Source: CAZMFZ01 sp964565665 | Lineage (GTDB): Bacteria > Bacteroidota > Bacteroidia > Cytophagales > UBA9547 | DNA length: 29,857 nt | NCBI GenBank assembly: GCA_964565665.1 | Contig: CAZMFZ010000030.1 | Location: 1-29,857 of the forward strand | Direction of reading: 5' to 3' | In this document: one piece after another, positions 7,196 through 15,663 of the stretch | Position numbering within the stretch: position 1 is the stretch's first letter | How the letters are laid out: every line of letters begins with the position of its first letter | Notes under the pieces: model-generated | The model's input: the letters and a program-made list of their open reading frames with translations, nothing else | Database searches by the model: none | What the model was told of the DNA's origin: nothing | Translations under genes and position numbers: made by a program

Positions 7196-8081
7196 AATTA
7201 TAAAAAAAATTTAATAGCACTTTCATTCCCTTTAATATTGATTTTAACTGTTCACTTTAAAAATCAAGTTGTTTTTAAATATTGGGGAACTTCTAATATG
7301 ATTGGCAATAATCTGGCTTCTTTTTACCTCTTATGTTTCAAGCGAAATAAGGCAAAAAGCAATGGAGAATAATGAGGTTAGTAAAATATATAGCGTTGGA
7401 GTATGGAATAATGATTTGGATTCTTTTAAACCTTATTTAAAGGACACTATCATACCAAATCAATTTAAAAATGTAGGTGTGTTAACTAATCCTAGATCAG
7501 GAGCTCAAATTAGTCATTATCATTATTTAAAACATGAAATATTAAATACATTATTGAGTGATTCTAAATACTTGATAATGAAAGAACCCATTTGTTTAAT
7601 GAAAGGTTTTGTATGGGGAATATATGGCTATTTTTTACCCCAAGGAGATTATGTAGCGCATATTGAAAACTTAAAAAAAATATTCTGGTGGAACTATATT
7701 TATAACATTTGCATAATTGGTCAAATAAAGCCAATAAAATATGATGAAGAACCTTTTATGCCTATATATAATTCACCAACTGGAGCCATTACATTTAGTG
7801 AATTATTCTTATCAATGCAATTTGCCAGAGTTTCATGGGTTACTGTTTTCGCCTATATCGGTATGTTTTGGTTTTTAATTGTAAAGGGAATAGAAATTTG
7901 GAAAACCAGACAGCATTTGGCTAATGATAATAAAATACTAATATTCCTTTTTTTTAATTTTGGATTTTACTTTTTAATTTATTCTATTTTAGGAAGCTTT
8001 GAAAACAATCGTCTTAGGTTTGAATTGATTGGTTTGGAAGCAATTATAATTGGATTACTATTTAAAAAAAATACTACTTAA
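7196..8081 (+). pseudogene. 5'-truncated GT-C-like membrane glycosyltransferase
   Basis: The open frame begins without a start codon at 7196, about 30 bp after the repeat array. It reads LSFPLILILTVHFKNQVVFK then YWGTSNMIGNNLASF, and then breaks. Removing one T from the T5 run at 7320-7324 joins it to the frame ending at 8081 (SYVSSEIRQKAMENNEVSKI...). The remainder has a soluble extracellular loop and two or three C-terminal membrane segments (FARVSWVTVFAYIGMFWFLI, FFNFGFYFLIYSILG) ending in SFENNRLRFELIGLEAIIIG. This end, with its NRLRFELIG stretch, is what is seen at the C-terminus of polytopic sugar transferases of the GT-C type. The N-terminal half, including any catalytic Asp, is missing, so the gene is very likely dead. 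Confidence 0.65.
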
Positions 8082-8120
8082 TCGGGTTAAATGATTGCTA
8101 ATATAAGGGTTGTATAAATT

Positions 8121-9048
8121 CTACTTTTTCCTTTGCCACCATTCAGTTTGCCATGAGCCCTCTCCAACAGGGGTTGCTTGGATTTTAGTTAACTGATAGT
8201 GTTTTTCCAGAAGAGATTTATCAATCAATTCTTTGCCAAAATAATCGTGCGTTTGTAGAATAAGATCAAAAAAACCTGACTCTATCTTTTGATTAATTGT
8301 AGCTTTATAGTTTTGCAATGCTAAATTGCTTTTCTGTTTTACAGACAATTCGCAGTTTAATATATCTTCGAAATACTCCATTTGGCCATTGTTATAAATC
8401 TCTTTATTTAAACTCAATATTATTGAGGCTGTTTCCGCAGAGTTGTAAATCTTATCAAAAGTACTGAGTTCAACTTTTAAATTTTGCAATATAGGTAGAT
8501 TTTAAACATACATGATAAAGTTGAAAAACCAAATAAGTAAGGTATGCAAATACAAAAAGTTATTAACAAGACAGATAACGCAGTAGGTACAGCGTCAACA
8601 CTTGCATGCTGATCCCATAAAACTAAAAGAGATACAGCGAATGCCATTGAAATAAGGATCGCTTTGGAATTTAGCAATTTATTGATACTGATAAATACTA
8701 AGAATACAGAACCAAGGATAGCTGTGAGGTTTATAAATCTGGCAATTATTAATACATTGCAATGAAAAATAGATGTAAAAAAAGCTATTAAGCTGGATAA
8801 CCTATACCATAAACATAAGTACTTTGTGGTAAGTATTCATATCGATAAGGATTAATTGCTTTTTCAAAATATACCAATATGCTGGCAACTGCAGTTTCTC
8901 TAAATTCCAGTTGATATGGATAAAATATCTGGCTATAGGATTTTATACCATAAACCGTTATTGTAAAAATAAATAGTAAAAATACAAGAATTGAAACTAT
9001 TTTTAGGTTTAGAAAATTAGCGTACCTTACTTCGTCTTTTTTGTTCAT
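8121..9048 (-). pseudogene. GT-C-like membrane glycosyltransferase with internal deletion and frameshifts
   Basis: Three minus-strand pieces line up as one gene. The N-terminus (9048-8788) has one transmembrane helix and SYSQIFYPYQLEFRETAVAS followed by INPYRYEYLPQSTYVYGIGY, typical of the first periplasmic loop of GT-C enzymes. Adding one T near 8786 continues it into two membrane segments (NVLIIARFINLTAILGSVFL; AFAVSLLVLWDQHASVDAVP). Adding one A to the A4 run near 8502 continues it into a soluble C-terminal part (NLPILQNLKVELSTFDKIYN ... WQTEWWQRKK) ending at 8121. The repaired product is only about 310 residues against the usual 450-500, and the central membrane helices are absent, so an internal deletion is likely. 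The start codon is 1 bp from that of the divergent GT2 gene. Confidence 0.65.
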
Positions 9049-9049
9049 T

Positions 9050-9949
9050 ATGACTCATATTTTAATACCTGTTTTCAACGATTGGATCTCACTTGAAAAA
9101 TTATTACTTGAAATCGATAATTTGAACCTTAAAGATGCCTATAAAATTATCGTAATTAATGATTCATCCACTGAAAAAGCTCATGGTTTAAAAAAAGAAA
9201 TTGAAATAGTAAACCTTAGAATTAATCAAGGACATCAAAAAGCTATTTGTGTAGGCCTAAACTATATTTTTGATAAATATGGCGCTTCTGAGGTGATTAT
9301 CATGGATTCAGATGGAGAAGACATACCACGTTATATTAATGATTTCTTAAGTTTGAATGCAAGTGGAAAAGAAAAAATTATTTTCGCTAAGCGCACTAAA
9401 AGGAAGGAAAGTTTTATATTTAAGCTGTATTATCTTATTTTTAAACGATTGTTTGGTTTATTGACAGGAAAAGAAATTGGTTTTGGCAATTTCTGTCTTA
9501 TACCCAAAACTTTACATCACTCTGTTTGTTTTTTGCCTGATATTTGGGTTCATTTCGCTGCTGGTATCATTAAATCTAGACTTCCTTATCTAACTATTAA
9601 TACTGAAAGGGGTATAAGGTATTTTGGTAAATCGAAAATGAACTTTACGCATTTAGTAATTCATGGCTTAAGTGCCATATCCGTATTTTTAGACGTAGTT
9701 TTTGTTCGTTTACTTATTTTCTCTTCTGCTTTTTTCGCCTTTTTATTATCAGTTTCCTTTATTTCTTTAACAATTAAGCTTGTATTTGAAAAAGCATCTC
9801 CAGGTTGGACCACAACAATTATGTTTGCCAGTACTATTTTAGTTTTTCAAGTTGTTGTATTGTTAGTTGTTTTATCGTTTCAGATCATCAACAATAAATC
9901 AAAATCGCCAGACAATCATTATGAGAAGTATAAATTTCTTCTTAATTAA
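9050..9949 (+). CDS. GT2-family glycosyltransferase with C-terminal membrane helices
   Basis: The ATG at 9050 gives 299 residues beginning MTHILIPVFNDWISLEKLLL. This is a GT-A fold of the GT2 family: the nucleotide-binding first strand, IVINDSSTEKAH, NQGHQKAICVGLNYI and the metal-binding DxD in IIMDSDGED (Asp86 and Asp88). After residue about 210 there are two strongly hydrophobic helices (VFVRLLIFSSAFFAFLLSVS; TTIMFASTILVFQVVVLLVV). This is the architecture of DPM1/GtrB-like enzymes, which load a sugar onto polyprenyl phosphate at the inner membrane. Such an enzyme would supply donors to the GT39/GT-C-type transferases around it, two of which are clearly truncated. The gene is intact. Its stop overlaps the stop of the convergent gene at 9946. 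A TTG nine bases upstream is an unlikely start. Confidence 0.85.
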   Translation: MTHILIPVFNDWISLEKLLLEIDNLNLKDAYKIIVINDSSTEKAHGLKKEIEIVNLRINQGHQKAICVGLNYIFDKYGASEVIIMDSDGEDIPRYINDFLSLNASGKEKIIFAKRTKRKESFIFKLYYLIFKRLFGLLTGKEIGFGNFCLIPKTLHHSVCFLPDIWVHFAAGIIKSRLPYLTINTERGIRYFGKSKMNFTHLVIHGLSAISVFLDVVFVRLLIFSSAFFAFLLSVSFISLTIKLVFEKASPGWTTTIMFASTILVFQVVVLLVVLSFQIINNKSKSPDNHYEKYKFLLN

Positions 9950-11379
9950 TTTACAACTGAATAGAGATAATATTTATTTATTTTTTTAATTAATTTGCAT
10001 TTAATAGGGATAAAACCTATGACATTGTACTCTTCTCCTTCTTGTTCTTTTATTAATAACAAAGATTTGTTCGTCTGCAGCTCAGCCTTAATTAAAGGTA
10101 TATAAACATTTGGTATTCCATAATTAACTTGACTTAATACATCTAGCTGAGGAAAGAAATGGTTTCTTGCAATATAGTTATTAAGAAGATTATGAATAGA
10201 CTGATCATAAATAATAAGCTGCTCTTTAGTAGTATTAAGCTCTGTTTTTAAATAATTTGCCAATTCTACTTCTTGTCGAGTATCAAATTTGGGATGCGCA
10301 ACATACCTCCAGTGATTTACACTTGACAATAGTATAAGGCAGAATGGGATATAATAAAAAAGTGGCAATAAATCTTTGTTTTCATTTTCGTATTTGCTGT
10401 ATAAACCACAAAGAAGAATAGAAAAATAGAATAAAAAGTCGACAAAATAATTCATATCTGAACCTGTTTTAAAAGATGCAGAAATGCTTAAAACTATATT
10501 AACCAAAGCAATGCAAGCAATCAACAACATATTGCTACTTTTTATTTTATAACTTAACAACTGAGTAAATATCCAAATGGAAACACTTAAAAATATGCCG
10601 ATAATAAATATATACCGATCATTCAATATGCCTTTACCTGACCCGTTTGCAAGGCCATCTGTTAGATTTAAAATAATATTATAACCATATAAAGCGTAAA
10701 GAATGCCCAACATTATTATACCAGTTATTATTCCTGTAACTGAGAATTTCAATAAGTCTTTATAGTTTTTATTTAAAATAAAATACATTACAAATCCTAT
10801 GGCAAGAAACAATTGATTTTGCTTTGTTAAAATAGCAAAAGTTACAATAATTGCTGTTAAATAAATACTGTATTTTTTCTGTGAAGTAAAACAATAAACT
10901 CCCAATAAACCAATAAAAAGAGAAGCAGAATCTGGACGGGAAACAAAAAAATGTGATGTAACTATTAAACTATATCCAATTAAACTAATACAAAAAGCAG
11001 CGTATCCATTTATTTTAAATAGCTTTTTGGCAATTTTAACTGTGAGTAAAATGCTACTCACTACAAACAAAATTGAGAGTATTCTACCACTAAAATAGGC
11101 TGATAAAACTTGGTCTTTTTCAAATAACGAAAATATCTGAAATGGAATATATTCTAATAAATACCAAACTGGTCCATATTGAACTATTGCGAACGGTGCT
11201 TGGTACATATCTGAATAAAGTGGTATTCCATCAGTAAATCGTAAAAAACTAGAAATTACGTTTGCTTCCATAGTCCAACTGTATTCCGGAAGATTATGAA
11301 AAACCATTACAATACGGTAATAAACATCAACTACTAAAAGCAGTATTGATAAAATGATAAATATATTTTTTGCTTTCAT
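9946..11379 (-). CDS. Polytopic GT-C-like membrane protein
   Basis: The ATG at 11379 gives 477 residues with roughly ten predicted membrane helices, starting MKAKNIFIILSILLLVVDVY. The first extracytoplasmic loop (NLPEYSWTMEANVISSFLRF then PLYSDMYQAPFAIVQYGPVW) has the acidic residue and the Y-GPVWYLLEY pattern usual for GT-C/PMT-like enzymes. SRPDSASLFIGLLGVY follows helix 4, and the C-terminal about 100 residues form a soluble domain (TTKEQLIIYDQSIHNLLNNY). It most likely transfers a sugar from a polyprenyl-phosphate carrier outside the inner membrane. The closest relative in the window is the broken gene at 8121-9048. It is intact, unlike the other membrane transferases here. The two-codon extension to a TTG at 11385 is not favoured. 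Confidence 0.7.
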   Translation of the reverse strand: MKAKNIFIILSILLLVVDVYYRIVMVFHNLPEYSWTMEANVISSFLRFTDGIPLYSDMYQAPFAIVQYGPVWYLLEYIPFQIFSLFEKDQVLSAYFSGRILSILFVVSSILLTVKIAKKLFKINGYAAFCISLIGYSLIVTSHFFVSRPDSASLFIGLLGVYCFTSQKKYSIYLTAIIVTFAILTKQNQLFLAIGFVMYFILNKNYKDLLKFSVTGIITGIIMLGILYALYGYNIILNLTDGLANGSGKGILNDRYIFIIGIFLSVSIWIFTQLLSYKIKSSNMLLIACIALVNIVLSISASFKTGSDMNYFVDFLFYFSILLCGLYSKYENENKDLLPLFYYIPFCLILLSSVNHWRYVAHPKFDTRQEVELANYLKTELNTTKEQLIIYDQSIHNLLNNYIARNHFFPQLDVLSQVNYGIPNVYIPLIKAELQTNKSLLLIKEQEGEEYNVIGFIPIKCKLIKKINKYYLYSVVN

Positions 11380-11385
11380 GCTCAA

Positions 11386-11566
11386 ATTTTGTTCAAATTT
11401 TCTTCTTCTCCATTAAATTAAGAAGTTTGTTTTTTTAAGTTAATATATATTCAAATAATGTTTTAGCCTCTAGTGCCAATAAAAATTGCTTTAAGTATAG
11501 CTTGAGTACCGTAAAAAAATAGCGCAATAAATTCTAAATAGTAGAAACTCAGTTTGTACTTATTTC
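11386..11566. other. Gene-free A/T-rich spacer
   Basis: This stretch holds no credible frame, no tRNA-like fold and no strong repeat that I can see. It separates the GT-C-like gene from the broken DUF2442 gene and may carry the GT-C gene's promoter, though no clear TTTG-N19-TAnnTTTG pair is present. Confidence 0.5.
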
Positions 11567-11831
11567 TTATAATTGAAAATTGCCTGCTATAATTCCTTTT
11601 ACGGTTAAATCTTCATCCAAATTTTCCCATCGCAATGCCTTTCCGTTCATTTGCAATTGTACTTGTGTCAAGGCATCATCAGTTGCATTTATTAATAGCT
11701 TAAATCGAGAGGCAGGAAAATTGATAATGCGGTTCATCAGCTAGCTCTATATATATCCTTCTTTCTTCTGACCATGTTTTTATAGCAATTGGTTCAGCCA
11801 CTAATTTCAGTTCATTTGTTGTGAAACTCAC
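11567..11831 (-). pseudogene. Broken DUF2442 gene
   Basis: From a GTG at 11831 the minus strand reads VSFTTNELKLVAEPIAIKTW then SEERRIYIELADE, but the frame is lost at a CC pair near 11734. Removing one C gives LADERIINFPASRFKLLINA, followed by NGKALRWENLDEDLTVKGII and a stop at 11567. The joined product of about 87 residues fits DUF2442, with the signature W(E/x)NLDEDL(T/S)VxGI. It belongs to a different subgroup from the intact DUF2442 gene at 5580. The single-base break is like those in the transferase genes nearby. No partner gene is adjacent. Confidence 0.7.
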
Positions 11832-11934
11832 TTATTTTTTTTTAAATAATTCTTTGTTATTTAATGCTTTAACACATGCAAAGGTCTGTTACTCACACTA
11901 ATAATACCAATTGTTGAAGGTCGAAAGTCTTCAA

Positions 11935-11980
11935 TAAACAAAAACACCACCAAGATTTTATAAAAACTTTGATGGTGTTT
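11935..11980 (-). terminator. Terminator after ppc
   Basis: Just after the ppc stop, AAACACCATCAAAG on the minus strand (11980-11967) can pair, with one or two mismatches, with CTTGGTGGTGTTT (11954-11942), and is followed by a T-rich run. It is a plausible intrinsic terminator for ppc. Confidence 0.7.
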
Positions 11981-11988
11981 AGAAGTAA

Positions 11989-14760
11989 TCAACCTGTGTT
12001 TCGCATGGCACTTGCTATAGCATTGATGGTCATTAGCAGCGAGAGCAATACTTTCTCTGTTTCGTCTTGCTGGCCAAGTGCTTTGAGTTTACGCCATTTT
12101 CGCAAGCGGTATATTTGGTTTTTATGCAATTGATCCATGGCTTTCGATCGCAACATATTCGACAGATAATGTGCGTTTCTGCGTTCTTGGAATGGAGTTT
12201 CGAAAAATAATTGAATCATCTTTCTAGTTTTCGTAAGCTCATTGAGTAGCATATTCAATATCACCTCTTTCGACTCCAAATCTTCGCATAGCGAAGCATA
12301 AGCCTTCATTATTTCTTCATCGGTGGCAGCCAAGCTGGTATCTACATTGGTAAACACATACTTTAATACCGAATCGGTTTTCACTAATTTCCTAAGTTCT
12401 TCAAATTTCTCAGGAAATTCTTGCTGAAAACGCTCTAAAGTAGTGCCAACACCATACCAGCTGGTGATGTTGTAGCGCGATTGGCTCCAGCTGAATACCC
12501 AAGGAATGGCACGTAAATCTTTCAAAGTGCGAGTGCCTGTTCTACGGCTTGGTCTTGAGCCTATTCTGCTCGATTCTATGGCATCGATAGGTGTGGCTTC
12601 CCCAAAAAAGTGAATAAAATGCTCATTTTGAATCAATTCATTGTAGATTTTCTTGCTTTCTTCTGCCATCCAGTTAAATTCCTTTACAAAAGGATAAGGC
12701 TCATTCTTCGTAAACCTGTGTAAAATGGTGTATCCTGCCGTGCCTGCCGTTAATTGCTCAATATTAAGGGTGGCATTCATAGGGTTTGAATACTTTTGGG
12801 CAATAGTTTCGCCTTGCTCGGTCAATCGCAAATCGCCATTGATAGTAGAATGTGGCAATGTGCGAATAAACCAATGGGTAGGTCCGGCACCTCTACTAAT
12901 TGAGCCTCCTTTGCCGTGAAAAAATCTAATTTTTATGCCGAAGTTTCTGCCAATTTCAGATAGATTTTGTTGGGCTTCAAACAAATTCCATACACTTGCC
13001 AATATGCCCCCATCTTTATTGCTATCGCTGTAGCCAATCATTACTTGCTGCACAGGAGTCTTTTCCAATTTCAATTGGCGTTGGTATTCTAAGCTTTTGC
13101 GAGTAAATGGATGCTCTAAAAATGACTTTAATATTTTAGGACTAGCCTGCAAATCTTCAATAGTTTCAAACAAAGGCACTACAGGCAATTTGCAAACGAT
13201 ACCTTCTGAAGTGTGAATGGTAAGGCCTGCTTCACGAGCCAATATGTATACAGAAAGCAAATCTGAAAGGCTACGTGTCATGCTCACAATCAATGAACCT
13301 ATGCCGAACACACCATATTTCTCCACATACTCAGCTACTACTTGATAGCATTTGGTGACTGCCTCAGCCTCAGGTTCCAATTTCATTTTAGGATGTGTGA
13401 ATGGCCTGTTCGATTGCAATTCTTTATTTAAGAAAGCCACTCTTTCATCTTCACTCCAAGTTAAAAATTTATTGCCATCAAGCCCTGCGGTAGTCATAAG
13501 TTGAGCTATAGCTTTGTCGTGAAAGGCACTATTTTGGCGAATGTCAAGCACAGCCACATGAAATCCAAAAGTTTGTACCGAACGAATAGCCTCATTCAAA
13601 TCTGCATAGGCCACCGCCTTTGCACCATATTTTAATAATGATTTTTGTAAAAGTTTTAGATCGCTCACCAATTCAGATGCAAATACATAATCGTTTTCTT
13701 GCTCATCAATATGTGTAATATGCTCACGCTCGGTATCTACCGGTAGTTTTAGAAAAATTAAATTAAGAAACTGACGAAATGCTTCGCCTTTATTTCTTTT
13801 CAAAGCCACCTCGCCTCGTTCGCCAAATTGATTGCGTATTTCTTCAATTCTATTTCTGAAATCTTCCTCGCAATCGCTGAGTTGAAAGCTGAAACTCAGA
13901 TTCTTTACCAGCTTCATTATTTCTCTGCGAATGATTATAAAGGCATTGATCCGTAAAGTTTCAAGCGTAGTTTTGGTGATATCTGCAGTTACAAATGGAT
14001 GCCCGTCTCTATCGCCACCCACCCAATCGCCAAAGCGAATTTTGGGCAAACTGTCGGCATCTTTTATCAAATCTTTATTGAAACCCACAGATTCCCAAGC
14101 CTGTACCAGTCTTCTATCGTGTATGTCAAGCACTTCAGGAAATACATTAACAAGATAGTGGAGAATATTTTTTAGTTCCGTTTGTACATCGGGTTTCTCG
14201 AGGAATATTTCACCAGTTTTCCAAAGCCTGTATATTTCAAGTTTGATTTCACGGGTAATATCATTCTGCTCCATTTCCGTCCACATGCTGTTTTCACGCT
14301 TTACCAGCAGCAAATACAAAGCCCTGTGATGTTCTAAAACGGTAGCTCTTTTTGCTTCTGTAGGATGTGCAGTTAGCACAGGCTCGATGCGAATTTCTGC
14401 CAAATTCTCTGCAATATCTTCTTGTGAAATGCCTTTGTCCTTTAGCATTTGCAGGTTGGCAGCCCACAAGCCGCTTACGCTCGACATGCCTTTTTCTTCT
14501 TCAATTTTACGTCTGGCTTGCACAGCTCCATTTTCCTCGCACATATTCAATATTTGAAAAGCAATGCTATAGAGTTGTATATGTTTCTCAGTAAAATTTT
14601 CTGGTTCCCAGTTCTTGATTTCGTTTATCCAAGGTATTTGCGATGCCAATTCTTTTTCACCATTTTCGATGAGTACATCTTGTAGGCATTCCAAAAGGAA
14701 CTGCAAATCTTTGTAGGTTTTGGGAAGTTTTTCCTGAATCAGGGCAAGTGTTGCATCCAT
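11989..14760 (-). CDS. ppc: Phosphoenolpyruvate carboxylase
   Basis: This 923-residue cytoplasmic enzyme forms oxaloacetate from phosphoenolpyruvate and bicarbonate, feeding the TCA cycle and aspartate-family biosynthesis. Signature motifs are present in order: HPTEAKRATVLEHH (His133-region, catalytic HPTE at 132-135), GGDRDGHPFVTADIT, VLDIRQNSAFHDKAI, GYSDSNKDGG near residue 575, the glycine-rich loop FHGKGGSISRGAGPTH near 612, and the C-terminal MRNTG that closes the allosteric site. Length is as expected (about 880-960). Position 2 of the loop motif is Lys where many homologues have Arg (FHGRGG). The start ATG at 14760 fits the family. It appears to be a single-gene unit with a terminator at 11935-11980. 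The frame is clean over 2.8 kb. Confidence 0.97.
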   Translation of the reverse strand: MDATLALIQEKLPKTYKDLQFLLECLQDVLIENGEKELASQIPWINEIKNWEPENFTEKHIQLYSIAFQILNMCEENGAVQARRKIEEEKGMSSVSGLWAANLQMLKDKGISQEDIAENLAEIRIEPVLTAHPTEAKRATVLEHHRALYLLLVKRENSMWTEMEQNDITREIKLEIYRLWKTGEIFLEKPDVQTELKNILHYLVNVFPEVLDIHDRRLVQAWESVGFNKDLIKDADSLPKIRFGDWVGGDRDGHPFVTADITKTTLETLRINAFIIIRREIMKLVKNLSFSFQLSDCEEDFRNRIEEIRNQFGERGEVALKRNKGEAFRQFLNLIFLKLPVDTEREHITHIDEQENDYVFASELVSDLKLLQKSLLKYGAKAVAYADLNEAIRSVQTFGFHVAVLDIRQNSAFHDKAIAQLMTTAGLDGNKFLTWSEDERVAFLNKELQSNRPFTHPKMKLEPEAEAVTKCYQVVAEYVEKYGVFGIGSLIVSMTRSLSDLLSVYILAREAGLTIHTSEGIVCKLPVVPLFETIEDLQASPKILKSFLEHPFTRKSLEYQRQLKLEKTPVQQVMIGYSDSNKDGGILASVWNLFEAQQNLSEIGRNFGIKIRFFHGKGGSISRGAGPTHWFIRTLPHSTINGDLRLTEQGETIAQKYSNPMNATLNIEQLTAGTAGYTILHRFTKNEPYPFVKEFNWMAEESKKIYNELIQNEHFIHFFGEATPIDAIESSRIGSRPSRRTGTRTLKDLRAIPWVFSWSQSRYNITSWYGVGTTLERFQQEFPEKFEELRKLVKTDSVLKYVFTNVDTSLAATDEEIMKAYASLCEDLESKEVILNMLLNELTKTRKMIQLFFETPFQERRNAHYLSNMLRSKAMDQLHKNQIYRLRKWRKLKALGQQDETEKVLLSLLMTINAIASAMRNTG

Positions 14761-14943
14761 TAATTATGCGAAAGATTTAGAAGTTGATTAATTCCATTGA
14801 AAATGAGTGTGTAAAATAAGGAATAAGTTTGAAAACAGATGTAAAAATTAGAAAATGATATTAATTATAGTTGTGTGCGGCAATTTTAAACTCAGATTTG
14901 CGAAAACATTCTTTATTTTGCTTGAAATAATATTTATAAAACT

Positions 14944-15642
14944 ATGAATTGGAAAACTTTTTGGGATCAAACTGCTCTTACCGCTACCGATACACAAAGC
15001 CAAGTGGGTAGAATTATTGCAGGGAAGCCAATTTCTAAAGCTCAAGAAGTAAATCTGGCAAATAGAATTGTTGAGTTGCTCCAATTGAAACCAACCGATA
15101 CGCTAATAGATGTATGTTGCGGCAATGGCTGGCTCACAGAAAAAATTGCTTCCTATTGCGAAAGTGCTATAGGTGTAGATCAGTCTGCAATTCTCATCAA
15201 AAATGCGAAGCTAATTGAAACAAATAAGTTGCGTTTTGGGCTTGGAAGTGCAGAAGAATTATCTTCTATTGACAATATTAAAGCAGATAAAGTATTGCTA
15301 TACTTCTCTTTTCAGTATTTTGAAACCTATGAGATTGGCTATAAAGTGTTTTCGGAAATGATAAAATGTCTAAAACCAGGTGGTATAATTTTGATTGGAG
15401 ATATTCCTGATGCGGAGAAAAAAGCTGTTTTTTACAATTCTTTCAAGAAAAGAGTACTTCTATTCCTTCAAACCTTGAGAGGGAAAAATCAAATGGGGAA
15501 ATTTTGGCACAAAGGTGAATTACTTTCTATTTGCAAAAAGTTGAATGTGCAAGGAGAGGCACTTACCCAACCCGATTCGCTTCCCTATTCTCATTATAGG
15601 TTTGATTTTAAGATTTCATCAATCATTGATAATAAGGTTTGA
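14944..15642 (+). CDS. SAM-dependent class I methyltransferase
   Basis: This 232-residue protein has a Rossmann-type methyltransferase fold. Motif I is LIDVCCGNGWLTEKIAS (about residues 59-75), followed by the acidic end of strand 2 (IGVDQSAILIKNAK), GLGSAEELSSI, strand 4 with the loop DKVLLYFSFQYF, and KCLKPGGIILIGDIPD (strand 5). The substrate cannot be named. The N-terminal MNWKTFWDQTAL resembles proteins that methylate small molecules or sugars. It is divergent from ppc, with 183 bp between the start codons. Its last codons form one arm of the inverted repeat at 15604-15654. The start ATG at 14944 is well placed. Confidence 0.85.
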   Translation: MNWKTFWDQTALTATDTQSQVGRIIAGKPISKAQEVNLANRIVELLQLKPTDTLIDVCCGNGWLTEKIASYCESAIGVDQSAILIKNAKLIETNKLRFGLGSAEELSSIDNIKADKVLLYFSFQYFETYEIGYKVFSEMIKCLKPGGIILIGDIPDAEKKAVFYNSFKKRVLLFLQTLRGKNQMGKFWHKGELLSICKKLNVQGEALTQPDSLPYSHYRFDFKISSIIDNKV

Positions 15643-15654
15643 AATCTTAAAATC
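15604..15654. terminator. Long inverted repeat between convergent genes
   Basis: A perfect 15-bp inverted repeat (15604-15618 with 15640-15654; arm GATTTTAAGATTTCA) has a 21-nt loop. Its left arm lies inside the methyltransferase coding end. It is A/T-rich and sits between two convergent genes, so a bidirectional terminator or transcript-stabilising hairpin is likely. There is no perfect U-tract. Confidence 0.55.
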
Positions 15655-15663
15655 GATTTATTC

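Noticed and set aside
14367..14685. Plus-strand frames opposite the ppc start region
   Set aside because: They are shadows of ppc, which is full length and conserved; the products have no recognisable features.
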